DNA from: Parafrankia discariae
GTDB taxonomy: Bacteria > Actinomycetota > Actinomycetes > Frankiales > Frankiaceae
Assembly: GCF_000373365.1 (NCBI RefSeq)
Contig: NZ_KB891212.1
Location: 15,655-79,654 of the forward strand
Direction of reading: 5' to 3'
DNA: 64,000 nt
Of this stretch, positions 34,943 through 42,026 are shown piece by piece; positions within the stretch are counted from its first letter, which is position 1; each line of letters opens with the position of its first letter. Below the pieces are notes generated by a model that saw only the letters and a program-made list of their open reading frames with translations, was not told where the DNA came from and searched no databases. The translations under genes were made by a program, and so were the position numbers.

Positions 34943-36829
34943 TCAGCCGAAGAAGTGGCCCGGCGGATGCGCGCGGTCGGTGCGCGAGCGCGGCCGGCCG
35001 CGCAGCGCGTCGGTGAGCGTGCGCGCGGTGTTGACCAGCGGGACGTGGCTGAACGCCTGCGGGAAGTTGCCGGTCATCCGGCCCAGCCGCGGGTCGTACT
35101 CCTCGGCCAGCAGCCCGACGTCGTTGCGCAGCGCCAGCAGCCGCTCGAACAGCTCCTGCGCCTCGTGCACCCGCCCGGACAGCGCGTAGTTGTCCGCCAA
35201 CCAGAAGGTGCAGGCCAGGAACGCGCCCTCCCCGGCCGGCAGGCCGTCGACGGCGCCGTCCTCGGCCGTCGGGTAGCGCATGACGAAGCCGTCCTCCATC
35301 AGCTCGCGCTCGATGGCGGCGACGGTGCCGACGACCCGCGGGTCGGTCGCCGGCAGGAAGCCGACGAGCGACATGTAGAGCAGGGCCGCGTCCAGCTCCT
35401 TCGAGCCGTAGAACTGGGTGAAGGTGTTGCGGTCGGAGTCGAACCCGCGGGCGCACACCTCGCGGTGGATCTCGTCGCGCAGCGCCGACCACCGCTCGAC
35501 CGGGCCGGGCAGCCCGGACTCGACGATCCCCCGGACGGCCCGGTCGGCGGCCACCCAGGCCATCACCTTCGAGTGGACGAAGTGCCGGCGCGGCCCGCGG
35601 ACCTCCCAGATGCCCTCGTCGGCCTTGCGCCACCCGGTCTCGAGGAAGTCCATGAGCTTGGTCTGCAGCTGCCAGGAGCCGTCCCGGCCGTCGTCCTCGG
35701 AGTGGATCCCGGTGAGGAACGGGTCGCGGGACGGGCCGGGACGCCGGTTCGCCACCGCGACCCGGGCCACGTGCAGGGCGTCGAGGACCTCCCCGTAGAC
35801 GTCGAGCTGGAACTGGTCGACGGCGGCGTTGCCCACCCGGACGGGGGAGGAGTTCTCGTAGCCCGGCAGCCACGGGACCTCGTACTCGGGCAGCCGCCGC
35901 TCGCCGGCCACTCCGTACATGATCTGCACCCGGGACGGGTCGCCGGCCACGGCGCGCAGCAGCCACTCCCGCCAGGCCGTCGCCTCGCTGGTGAAGCCGG
36001 CGTCGAGCAGCGCCAGCAGGGTGATCGTGGCGTCGCGCAGCCAGCAGTAGCGGTAGTCCCAGTTGCGGACGCCGCCGATGTGCTCGGGCAGCGAGGTGGT
36101 GACCGCGGCGACGATGCCGCCCGTCGGGGCGTAGGTGAGCGCCTTCAGGGTGATCAGCGACCGGCGGACCGCCGGTTGCCACTGGCCGTCGTAGGTGCAG
36201 CCGGCCATCCAGTCCGACCACCACGCCTCGGTCTGCGAGATCATCCGCCGGACGTCCTGCGCGGCCGGCGCGGGCTCGTGCGAGGGCCGCCAGGTGAGCG
36301 AGAACGGGACGGACTGCCCGGCCGAGACGCTGAACTCGGCGTAGGTGGCCATGTCGTGCCCCTCCATCGGGGCGGTGGTCCACAGCGTCACCGAGTCGGG
36401 GCCGGCGATGGCGGCGACCGAGTGCTCGTCGAGCCGGCGCACCCACGGCACGATCGAGCCGTAGTCGAACCGGAAGCGGGTCTCCGACCGGAGCCGGACG
36501 GTGCCCTGCAGGCACTCCACCAGCCGCAGCACGACGTGCGCCCCCGCCCGGGGGAACATCGCGTCCACGATCCGAACGGTGCCCGACGCAGTGGTCATGT
36601 CGGTCTCGAGCACCAGGGTGTCGCCGCGGTAGCGGCGGCTCACCCCGATCACCGGCTCGACCGGCGCGATCTTCCAGTGCCCGGACTCGTTGTCCCCGAG
36701 CAGCGCGGCGAAGCAGGCCGGGGAGTCGAACCGAGGCAGGCACAGCCAGTCGATCGAGCCGTCACGGGAGACCAGTGCCGCCGAGTGGGTGTCTCCGATC
36801 AGCGCGTAATCCTCGATGAGGGATGGCAC
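34943..36829 (-). CDS. glycoside hydrolase family 15 protein, trehalase/glucoamylase type
   Basis: Glycoside hydrolase of 628 aa, a typical length for actinobacterial GH15. The N-terminal beta-sandwich begins IEDYALIGDTHSAALVSRDG with SIDWLCLPRFDSPACFA. The (alpha/alpha)6 barrel contains GVRNWDYRYCWLRDA, the general acid in DEGIWEVRG and the base in EEYDPRLG (E576-E577). These features match the mycobacterial trehalases and bacterial glucoamylases of GH15. Substrate (trehalose or starch oligomers) is not distinguishable. It is cytosolic; no signal peptide is seen. No trehalose synthesis genes are adjacent. Confidence 0.94.
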   Translation of the reverse strand: MPSLIEDYALIGDTHSAALVSRDGSIDWLCLPRFDSPACFAALLGDNESGHWKIAPVEPVIGVSRRYRGDTLVLETDMTTASGTVRIVDAMFPRAGAHVVLRLVECLQGTVRLRSETRFRFDYGSIVPWVRRLDEHSVAAIAGPDSVTLWTTAPMEGHDMATYAEFSVSAGQSVPFSLTWRPSHEPAPAAQDVRRMISQTEAWWSDWMAGCTYDGQWQPAVRRSLITLKALTYAPTGGIVAAVTTSLPEHIGGVRNWDYRYCWLRDATITLLALLDAGFTSEATAWREWLLRAVAGDPSRVQIMYGVAGERRLPEYEVPWLPGYENSSPVRVGNAAVDQFQLDVYGEVLDALHVARVAVANRRPGPSRDPFLTGIHSEDDGRDGSWQLQTKLMDFLETGWRKADEGIWEVRGPRRHFVHSKVMAWVAADRAVRGIVESGLPGPVERWSALRDEIHREVCARGFDSDRNTFTQFYGSKELDAALLYMSLVGFLPATDPRVVGTVAAIERELMEDGFVMRYPTAEDGAVDGLPAGEGAFLACTFWLADNYALSGRVHEAQELFERLLALRNDVGLLAEEYDPRLGRMTGNFPQAFSHVPLVNTARTLTDALRGRPRSRTDRAHPPGHFFG

Positions 36830-36988
36830 GTTCTCTCCTAGTTACCAGGGCCGGCTACCGTGCTGTGCCGCACAAGGTCGTTCACCTTACGGACCCGTCC
36901 GGCGGAATACGTTGAGGGTCCCGGTGTACGCCGCTCCGTGGCGCCCGCCGGACCAGATTTCGTGCCCCGCTGTGACAGGAATCGCCTG

Positions 36989-37390
36989 ATGACGACGTCC
37001 GCGCCCCCGCACTGGATCCGCCAGACGATCGGGTACCTGACCGATCCGCGGCGCCGGACGGCGGTGGTCCTGGCCGGGCTGGCGACCGTCGGGCTGGTCG
37101 TGTTCGGCGTCTACGCGGTGATCGACGGCCCGCCGCCCAAGGTCGAGGCGGTGGTGTACTTCGATCCGGCCGCGACGACGGCGGAGAAGGAGGCGGTCCG
37201 CGCGGCCTGCCCCACCGTCGGGGGAGCGCTTCAGGAGCCGCGTGACACGAACAACCTCGCGACCAGCCGGGCCTACCCGCTGCGCTACGACATCTCGCAG
37301 GCCTCCTCGGCCGACAAGGCGGCGATCTACCGGTGCGTGCAGGGCCGGCCGAAGGTGATCGGCATCAGCGAGTTCACGCAGGGCCAGTAG
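36989..37390 (+). CDS. single-helix membrane protein with an extracytoplasmic domain
   Basis: Protein of 133 aa starting MTTSAPPHWIRQ, one membrane helix at about 27-45 (VVLAGLATVGLVVFGVYAV), then a small soluble domain with VEAVVYFDPAATTAEKEAVRAACP and two cysteines that could form a disulfide. The strand-helix start recalls the extracellular domain of FtsX, but no permease part is present, so this similarity is only suggestive. The end overlaps the convergent PGPGW gene by 17 bp. Function unknown. Confidence 0.65.
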   Translation: MTTSAPPHWIRQTIGYLTDPRRRTAVVLAGLATVGLVVFGVYAVIDGPPPKVEAVVYFDPAATTAEKEAVRAACPTVGGALQEPRDTNNLATSRAYPLRYDISQASSADKAAIYRCVQGRPKVIGISEFTQGQ

Positions 37391-37886
37391 TCCGCTCGGC
37401 GTGCTCACGTGCCTCGGCGTGCTCACGTGCCTCGTCGCGCTCGCGCTGCTCGATGAGCTCGGCCGGGGTCGGTAGCCCGGCCTCGCGGGCCTGCCGGGCC
37501 TGCCAGAGGCTCACGAACATGGTCGAGAGCACCACCAGCCCGGAGAAGATCAGGCTGCCGCCCGACCACGGCGACGACGCGGGCAATGTGTCGACGACGA
37601 TCCAGGCGATGCCGGCGGCGATCATGCCGATGCCGAACACGATGGTGAACGCCGTCGAGAACGCGTTGGCGGCGGCCTGGTCGGCCAGGTCGGCGGCCTT
37701 CTGCCGGGCCTGCTCGAACCGGTGCCGGGCCCACTCGTACTCCAGGCTCAGGATGAAGAACCCGAGCGCGACCACCAGGAAACCGGGGCCGGGCAGCGCG
37801 AGCATCGCCACGCCGAGGCCGAGCACCGCCACTCCCAGGATCGTGAGGGCGACCCGCCGGGCCAGCCGTGCGCTTCGATTGAGCAC
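37374..37886 (-). CDS. PGPGW-motif (TIGR02611-like) membrane protein
   Basis: Membrane protein of 170 aa with about four helices. The first pair contains ILGVAVLGLGVAMLALPGPGFLVVALGF, the PGPG motif of the transmembrane PGPGW/TIGR02611 family, followed by a basic amphipathic segment EWARHRFEQARQKAADLADQ and two more helices. The tail has a short charged EAREHAE repeat. GTG at 37886 is the nearest start to helix 1, with GGAAG 8 bases away. Function in the family is unknown. Two tandem palindromes lie about 100 bp upstream. Confidence 0.78.
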   Translation of the reverse strand: MLNRSARLARRVALTILGVAVLGLGVAMLALPGPGFLVVALGFFILSLEYEWARHRFEQARQKAADLADQAAANAFSTAFTIVFGIGMIAAGIAWIVVDTLPASSPWSGGSLIFSGLVVLSTMFVSLWQARQAREAGLPTPAELIEQRERDEAREHAEAREHAERTTGPA

Positions 37887-38338
37887 GATGCCGTCTTCCC
37901 GGCCCGCGATCGGGCCTGCGTCGTGGGCCCGCGGGGCGGGGCCGGTCTCGGACCGCGGCCTCCGCACGTGCAACGGCTCGCCGCGCGAACGTCGTTCCCA
38001 GTTCGAACGACGTTCCCACCAGCCGCCGCGTGAATCCGCCGCCCATCTGCAGTCTGCGTCACCTCGTGGCCTCGCGGGTGGTCTCCGGGCTGTCGACATC
38101 ACGTCACCGGCCGGTCGGGGACGTGGGCCGGCGGTGCCGGTCCCGCCGGTTGGGCGGATGCCCGGATCGGACGGACCAGGGCCGATCGGTCCCTGGCGGG
38201 CTACTGTGGCGATCAGAAGCGGGACCGGCGGCGGGCCCGGCGGGCGGCGGGGGCGCGTCAGTGCCCGACCGGGTGTCCCAGGCCCGGCCGGCGTCCTCCC
38301 GGAACGACGCGTCAGCGCTGACGGAGGCTCAGGAAGAA
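37887..38338. other. Divergent intergenic region, 452 bp
   Basis: Separates the PGPGW gene from the antiporter pair. Contains the tandem palindromic site at 37986-38018; the rest shows no gene, tRNA or hairpin of note. Confidence 0.5.
37986..38018. promoter_or_regulatory. Two tandem palindromic sites CGAACGWCGTTCCCA, candidate operator
   Basis: CGAACGTCGTTCCCA (37986-38000) and CGAACGACGTTCCCA (38004-38018) are 18 bp apart. Each has the palindrome GAACG-W-CGTTC; together they also form an 11-bp inverted repeat. Spacing inside CGAAC...GTTC is 3, not the 4 of an actinobacterial LexA box. It lies about 100 bp upstream of the PGPGW start and 320 bp upstream of the antiporter pair. Confidence 0.6.
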
Positions 38339-38821
38339 GTGGATGTCGAGGAGACCCCGCTGCCCGGGATCGGGCTGCGGCACGACTTCAGCACCCGCTC
38401 GGGCCGCCGGCTCGGAGTGGTGAGCCGCCACGACGGACGTCGTGACCTGGTCATCTACGACGCGGAGGATCCGGACGCATCCCGCGAGTCGATCACACTC
38501 ACGCCGGAGGAGGGGGACGTGCTCTCCGAGCTGCTCGGCGCTCCGCACATCGTGGAGAAGCTCGCCGACATCTCGCGTGCGTTCGCCGGGCTGGTCGGTG
38601 AGCAGATCGAGTTGACCGCGGGTTCCCCGTACGCGGACCGCACGCTCGGCGACACCCAGGCGCGTACCCGCACCGGCGCGTCGATCGTCGCCGTCGTCCG
38701 GGACCATCAGGTCCTCGCCTCGCCGCGTCCGGACTTCCAGTTCCACCCCGGGGACGTCGTGGTCGTCGTCGGCACCCCGGAGAACACCGCCGCCGTCGCC
38801 CAGCTGCTGCGCGCGGGCTGA
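38339..38821 (+). CDS. KhtT-like regulatory subunit of a K+/H+ antiporter
   Basis: Cytosolic protein of 160 aa. The N-terminal half starts VEETPLPGIGLRHDFSTRSGRRLGVV; the C-terminal half is a TrkA-C (RCK-C) domain with GQTLGDT-type residues (RTLGDTQARTRTGASIVAVVRD) and PDFQFHPGDVVVVVGTPEN. This layout matches KhtT, the nucleotide-binding regulator of the B. subtilis KhtU antiporter. GTG at 38339 has AGGAAGAA just upstream. The next gene, 24 bp away, encodes the membrane subunit, supporting the pairing. Confidence 0.88.
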   Translation: MDVEETPLPGIGLRHDFSTRSGRRLGVVSRHDGRRDLVIYDAEDPDASRESITLTPEEGDVLSELLGAPHIVEKLADISRAFAGLVGEQIELTAGSPYADRTLGDTQARTRTGASIVAVVRDHQVLASPRPDFQFHPGDVVVVVGTPENTAAVAQLLRAG

Positions 38822-38845
38822 CGGGGAACGGGCGACCGACGACAC

Positions 38846-40060
38846 GTGCACGACACGGCGACGACGTTCCTCGAGCTTGGTGCCGTCCTGTTCGTCCTGG
38901 GGGTGCTCGGCCACTTCGCGTTGCGGGTCGGTATCTCACCGATCCCGCTGTACCTCATCGGTGGTCTCGCCTTCGGGCATGGCGGCATCCTGCCGCTGGG
39001 TGCCAGCGAGGACTTCATCGAGATCGGCGCCGAGATCGGTGTCATCCTCCTGCTGCTGACGCTCGGCCTGGAGTACACCGCCGAGGAACTCCTGCACGGC
39101 CTGCGAAAACAGGCGCCTGCCGGGGTGCTCGACCTGACCCTGAACGCCGCGCCCGGTGTGGTGGCCGCGTTCGTGCTCGGCTGGGGGCCGCTGGCCGCCG
39201 TGGTCATGGGTGGCGTCACCGCGATCTCCTCGTCCGGGATCATCGCCAAGGTCCTGGGGGATCTGGGCCGCATCGGTAACCGGGAGACCCCGGTCGTGCT
39301 GTCGGTGCTGGTGCTCGAGGACCTCGCGATGGCCGTCTACCTGCCGGTGGTCACCGCGCTGCTGGCCCATCACACCGTCGCCCGGGGCTCGCTGACCGTC
39401 GCGGTGGCGCTGGGCGCCCTGGTCGCCGTCCTGTACGTCGCGCTGCGGCACAGCGACAAGGTCACCCTGCTGGTCTTCAGCCCGAACTCGGACCGCAACG
39501 ACGAGGTCCTGCTGCTGCGGTCGCTGGGGCTGACGCTGCTCGTCGCCGGCGTCGCCCAGCGGATGCAGGTCTCCGCCGCGGTCGGCGCGTTCCTGGTCGG
39601 TATCGCGCTGTCCGGGCCGGTCGCGGAGGGCGCGCACGAGGTGCTCATGCCGCTGCGCGACCTGTTCGCCGCCGTGTTCTTCGTGTTCTTCGGCCTGCAG
39701 ACCGACCCGGTCGAGATCCCGCCCGTGCTGCTCGCCGCGTCCCTGCTCGCACTCGCCGGGGTGGCGACGAAGGTCGCGACCGGATGGTGGGCCGCGCGCC
39801 GCGCCGGTATCGCGACGATGGGCCGCTACCGCGCCGGCGCCGCGCTCGTCGCCCGCGGTGAGTTCTCGATCGTCATCGCCGGGCTGGCGGTCGCCGCCGG
39901 GGTGAACCCCCAGCTCGGCCCGCTGGCCGCGTGCTACGTCCTGCTGATGGCGGTGCTCGGCCCGCTGGCGGCGCGGTTCGTCGAGCCGGTGGTGCGCACG
40001 GTCCGCCGCTGGTCACAGGCCCGCAGGTCACCGGACCACGCCCCCGCGCGCGGCGCGTGA
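38846..40060 (+). CDS. KhtU-like CPA2 K+/H+ antiporter
   Basis: Membrane protein of 404 aa with about twelve helices. Family signatures: FALRVGISPIPLYLIGGLAFGHGG, LLLTLGLEYTAEEL, AISSSGIIAKVL and LEDLAMAVYLPV with the ion-site Asp, and AALVARGEFSIVIAGLA near the end. It lacks a fused RCK domain; the regulator is the separate KhtT-like protein just upstream, so the pair should form one regulated K+(or NH4+)/H+ exchanger. GTG at 38846. It is more similar in layout to KhtU than is the 5.8-kb antiporter. Confidence 0.9.
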   Translation: MHDTATTFLELGAVLFVLGVLGHFALRVGISPIPLYLIGGLAFGHGGILPLGASEDFIEIGAEIGVILLLLTLGLEYTAEELLHGLRKQAPAGVLDLTLNAAPGVVAAFVLGWGPLAAVVMGGVTAISSSGIIAKVLGDLGRIGNRETPVVLSVLVLEDLAMAVYLPVVTALLAHHTVARGSLTVAVALGALVAVLYVALRHSDKVTLLVFSPNSDRNDEVLLLRSLGLTLLVAGVAQRMQVSAAVGAFLVGIALSGPVAEGAHEVLMPLRDLFAAVFFVFFGLQTDPVEIPPVLLAASLLALAGVATKVATGWWAARRAGIATMGRYRAGAALVARGEFSIVIAGLAVAAGVNPQLGPLAACYVLLMAVLGPLAARFVEPVVRTVRRWSQARRSPDHAPARGA

Positions 40061-40163
40061 CCGCCCTGGCGCGGGGCCGGGTGACCCGCGGCCGGGCGGC
40101 GGCGCGCGAATCCCGGCCGGGCTGCCGGGATTCACCCGGCGATGTTTGGCAGGATGACGCTCC

Positions 40164-40937
40164 ATGACCGGACTTCTCGAAGGCAAGCGCGTTCTCGTCA
40201 CCGGCGTCCTGACCGAGGCGTCCATCGCGTTCAGTGTTGCCCGCATCGCCCAGGAGCAGGGTGCCTCCGTGGTGCTCACCGGGTTCGGCCGCGGTCTGTC
40301 CCTCACCCGTCGGATCGCGCGCCGCCTGCCCACCGAGCCGCCGGTCGTCGAGCTCGACGTGACCGACGAGGAGCATCTCGCCGAGCTCTCCGGGAAGGTC
40401 CTCGAGCATGTCGACGGCCTCGACGGGGTGATGCACGCGATCGGGTTCGCGCCGGAGTCGGTGCTCGGCGGCAAGCCGTTCGTGGAGGCGGCCTGGTCGG
40501 AGGTCGGCACCGCGCTCCAGGTCTCCACCTGGTCGCTCGCGTCCCTGACCCGCGCGACCATGCCGCTGTTCGGCGAGCGGGCCAGCATCGTCGGCCTGGA
40601 CTTCGACGCCTCGGTCGCCTGGCCGTCCTACGACTGGATGGGGGTCGCCAAGGCCGGGCTCGCCTCCGCCGCCCGCTACCTGGCCCGGGACCTCGGCCCG
40701 AACGGGGTGCGGGTGAACCTGGTCGCGGCCGGCCCGCTGCGCACGATGGCGGCCAAGAGCATCCCCGGCTTCAGCAAGTTCGAGGAGGTCTGGGGCACCC
40801 GGGCACCGCTCGGCTGGGACATCGCGGACACCACCCCCGCGGCCCGCGCGTGCGTCGCCCTCCTCTCGGACTGGTTCCCCGCGACGACAGGCGAGATCGT
40901 GCACGTGGACGGCGGCTTCCACGCGGTCGGCGCCTGA
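40164..40937 (+). CDS. inhA: enoyl-ACP reductase, InhA/FabI type
   Basis: NADH-dependent enoyl-acyl-carrier-protein reductase (257 aa) of type II fatty acid synthesis. Active site: F147, Y156 and K163 in GLDFDASVAWPSYDWMGVAK, matching InhA F149, Y158 and K165. The cofactor loop is VTGVLTEASIAFSVA. The C-terminus LLSDWFPATTGEIVHVDGG is nearly that of mycobacterial InhA. The position of InhA Ser94 is alanine here (HAIGF, A92), the substitution that gives isoniazid resistance in M. tuberculosis. The usual neighbours fabG and hemH are 4.3 and 5.8 kb downstream, past an opposite-strand block. A dispersed repeat follows 5 bp after the stop. Confidence 0.95.
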   Translation: MTGLLEGKRVLVTGVLTEASIAFSVARIAQEQGASVVLTGFGRGLSLTRRIARRLPTEPPVVELDVTDEEHLAELSGKVLEHVDGLDGVMHAIGFAPESVLGGKPFVEAAWSEVGTALQVSTWSLASLTRATMPLFGERASIVGLDFDASVAWPSYDWMGVAKAGLASAARYLARDLGPNGVRVNLVAAGPLRTMAAKSIPGFSKFEEVWGTRAPLGWDIADTTPAARACVALLSDWFPATTGEIVHVDGGFHAVGA

Positions 40938-40942
40938 CCCGC

Positions 40943-41029
40943 CCGCCCTTTCTCGGGGGTCTCGCCGTTTCCGGGGTGGATTTCGGGGTCTGGGCTCCGG
41001 AAAGGGCGAGGAGGCCAGGAAAGGGCGAG
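40943..41029. repeat. Dispersed palindromic repeat, copy B
   Basis: An 87-bp element running from CCGCCCTTTC to AAAGGGCGAG with an inner inverted pair (CTCGCCGTTTCCGG and CTCCGGAAAGGGCGAG). It matches copy C (61714-61800) in the same orientation and copy A (48674-48761) inverted. It fills the gap between convergent inhA and the DUF5701 gene and could act as a bidirectional terminator. It has no flanking arm like A and C. Confidence 0.8.
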
Positions 41030-41070
41030 CGGGGGTGCGGGGGTCGGGCGCGTCAGGGGGCAGCGTCGTC

Positions 41071-41802
41071 TCAGGGGGCGGTGTGGCGGGCGGCGGCGGA
41101 GGCGGTGCCCAGCCAGGTGTGCGGGTTGCCCTCCCAGCACCAGCCCAGCTTCGGCGCCCGGCCCGAGATCCACATCGCCGGCACGCGGCGGTCGCCCCGG
41201 CGTGATCCGGACAGCATGAAGCAGTTGTTCTTCTCCAGTGCCTCGGGGAAGTGGGTGACCACCGCGATCCCCTCGTGGATCGTCAGCGGCGAGCGCCCGC
41301 GCTCGAGGATGGGGGGCAGCGCGTCCGCGGGACGGATGCCGCGGAACTCCTCCCCGCGTTCGACGTCGGTGAGCAGGTACACACCCGTGTGCGGCACGTT
41401 CAGCTCCGGCAGCGGCCGGTAGGGCGCGAGGCCGTCCTCGCCGTGGTTGCGGTCGACGGTCCCGGTGTCGGGGCGCCCGGCGAGCGTGAGCAGTGGCACG
41501 ATCTCCTCCGCCCGGACGAGCTCCCCCGACACGACCAGGACGAAGGGCATCCACGACCGGGTCGCGGGTCGGAACGGGGCGGGCCCGGCGGTGTGGGCGA
41601 CCGCCCGCAGCGGCTCGCAGAGCGCCTCGAACTCGGCGGGGGACATGCCCGCCAGCGCGGGGTACCCCAACCGCACCAGGCCGGCTACCTGCCTGTTGAA
41701 CGCCTGGTCGAGTGGATCGGCCCAGCCACCGGTCCCTTCCGTGATCGGGTCGACCCCGTCGGTTCGCACGGCGGTGCTCAACGTCGCGGTGCGGCTCGGC
41801 AT
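41071..41802 (-). CDS. DUF5701-family protein
   Basis: Protein of 243 aa that I recognise as the actinobacterial DUF5701 family: helical N-terminus FNRQVAGLVRLGYPALAGMSPAEFEAL, then FVLVVSGELVRAEEIVPLLTLAGR, and a C-terminal half with VYLLTDVERGEEFRGIRP, PLTIHEGIAVVTHFPE and CFMLSGSRRGDRRVPAMWISG, WLGTAS. No enzymatic motif is known to me. ATG at 41802 has GAGGGG seven bases upstream. It is the last gene of the minus-strand block that separates inhA from fabG. Confidence 0.82.
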   Translation of the reverse strand: MPSRTATLSTAVRTDGVDPITEGTGGWADPLDQAFNRQVAGLVRLGYPALAGMSPAEFEALCEPLRAVAHTAGPAPFRPATRSWMPFVLVVSGELVRAEEIVPLLTLAGRPDTGTVDRNHGEDGLAPYRPLPELNVPHTGVYLLTDVERGEEFRGIRPADALPPILERGRSPLTIHEGIAVVTHFPEALEKNNCFMLSGSRRGDRRVPAMWISGRAPKLGWCWEGNPHTWLGTASAAARHTAP

Positions 41803-42026
41803 GCGGCATCCCCTCGGCTTTCGGTGGGTGGGGTCGGTGGGTTCGGTGGTGCGCGACCCCGTTCCCCGGCACCGATCCCGGCGCCGGATCTTCGGACGTC
41901 CCACCCTCAACGCCGAGCGTTCCCAAGGGGTTCCGGATGCTGTCGGGACGGGCTGGCCGGGTCGAGCCAGTCGATCCGGGTGTCTCCACCGACGGCTGAC
42001 CCGCCCCGGCTCGGTCCCGCCCCGGC

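Noticed and set aside
37986-38018. LexA/SOS box
   Set aside because: The half-sites CGAAC and GTTC are 3 bp apart instead of 4, and the genes nearby are not SOS genes.
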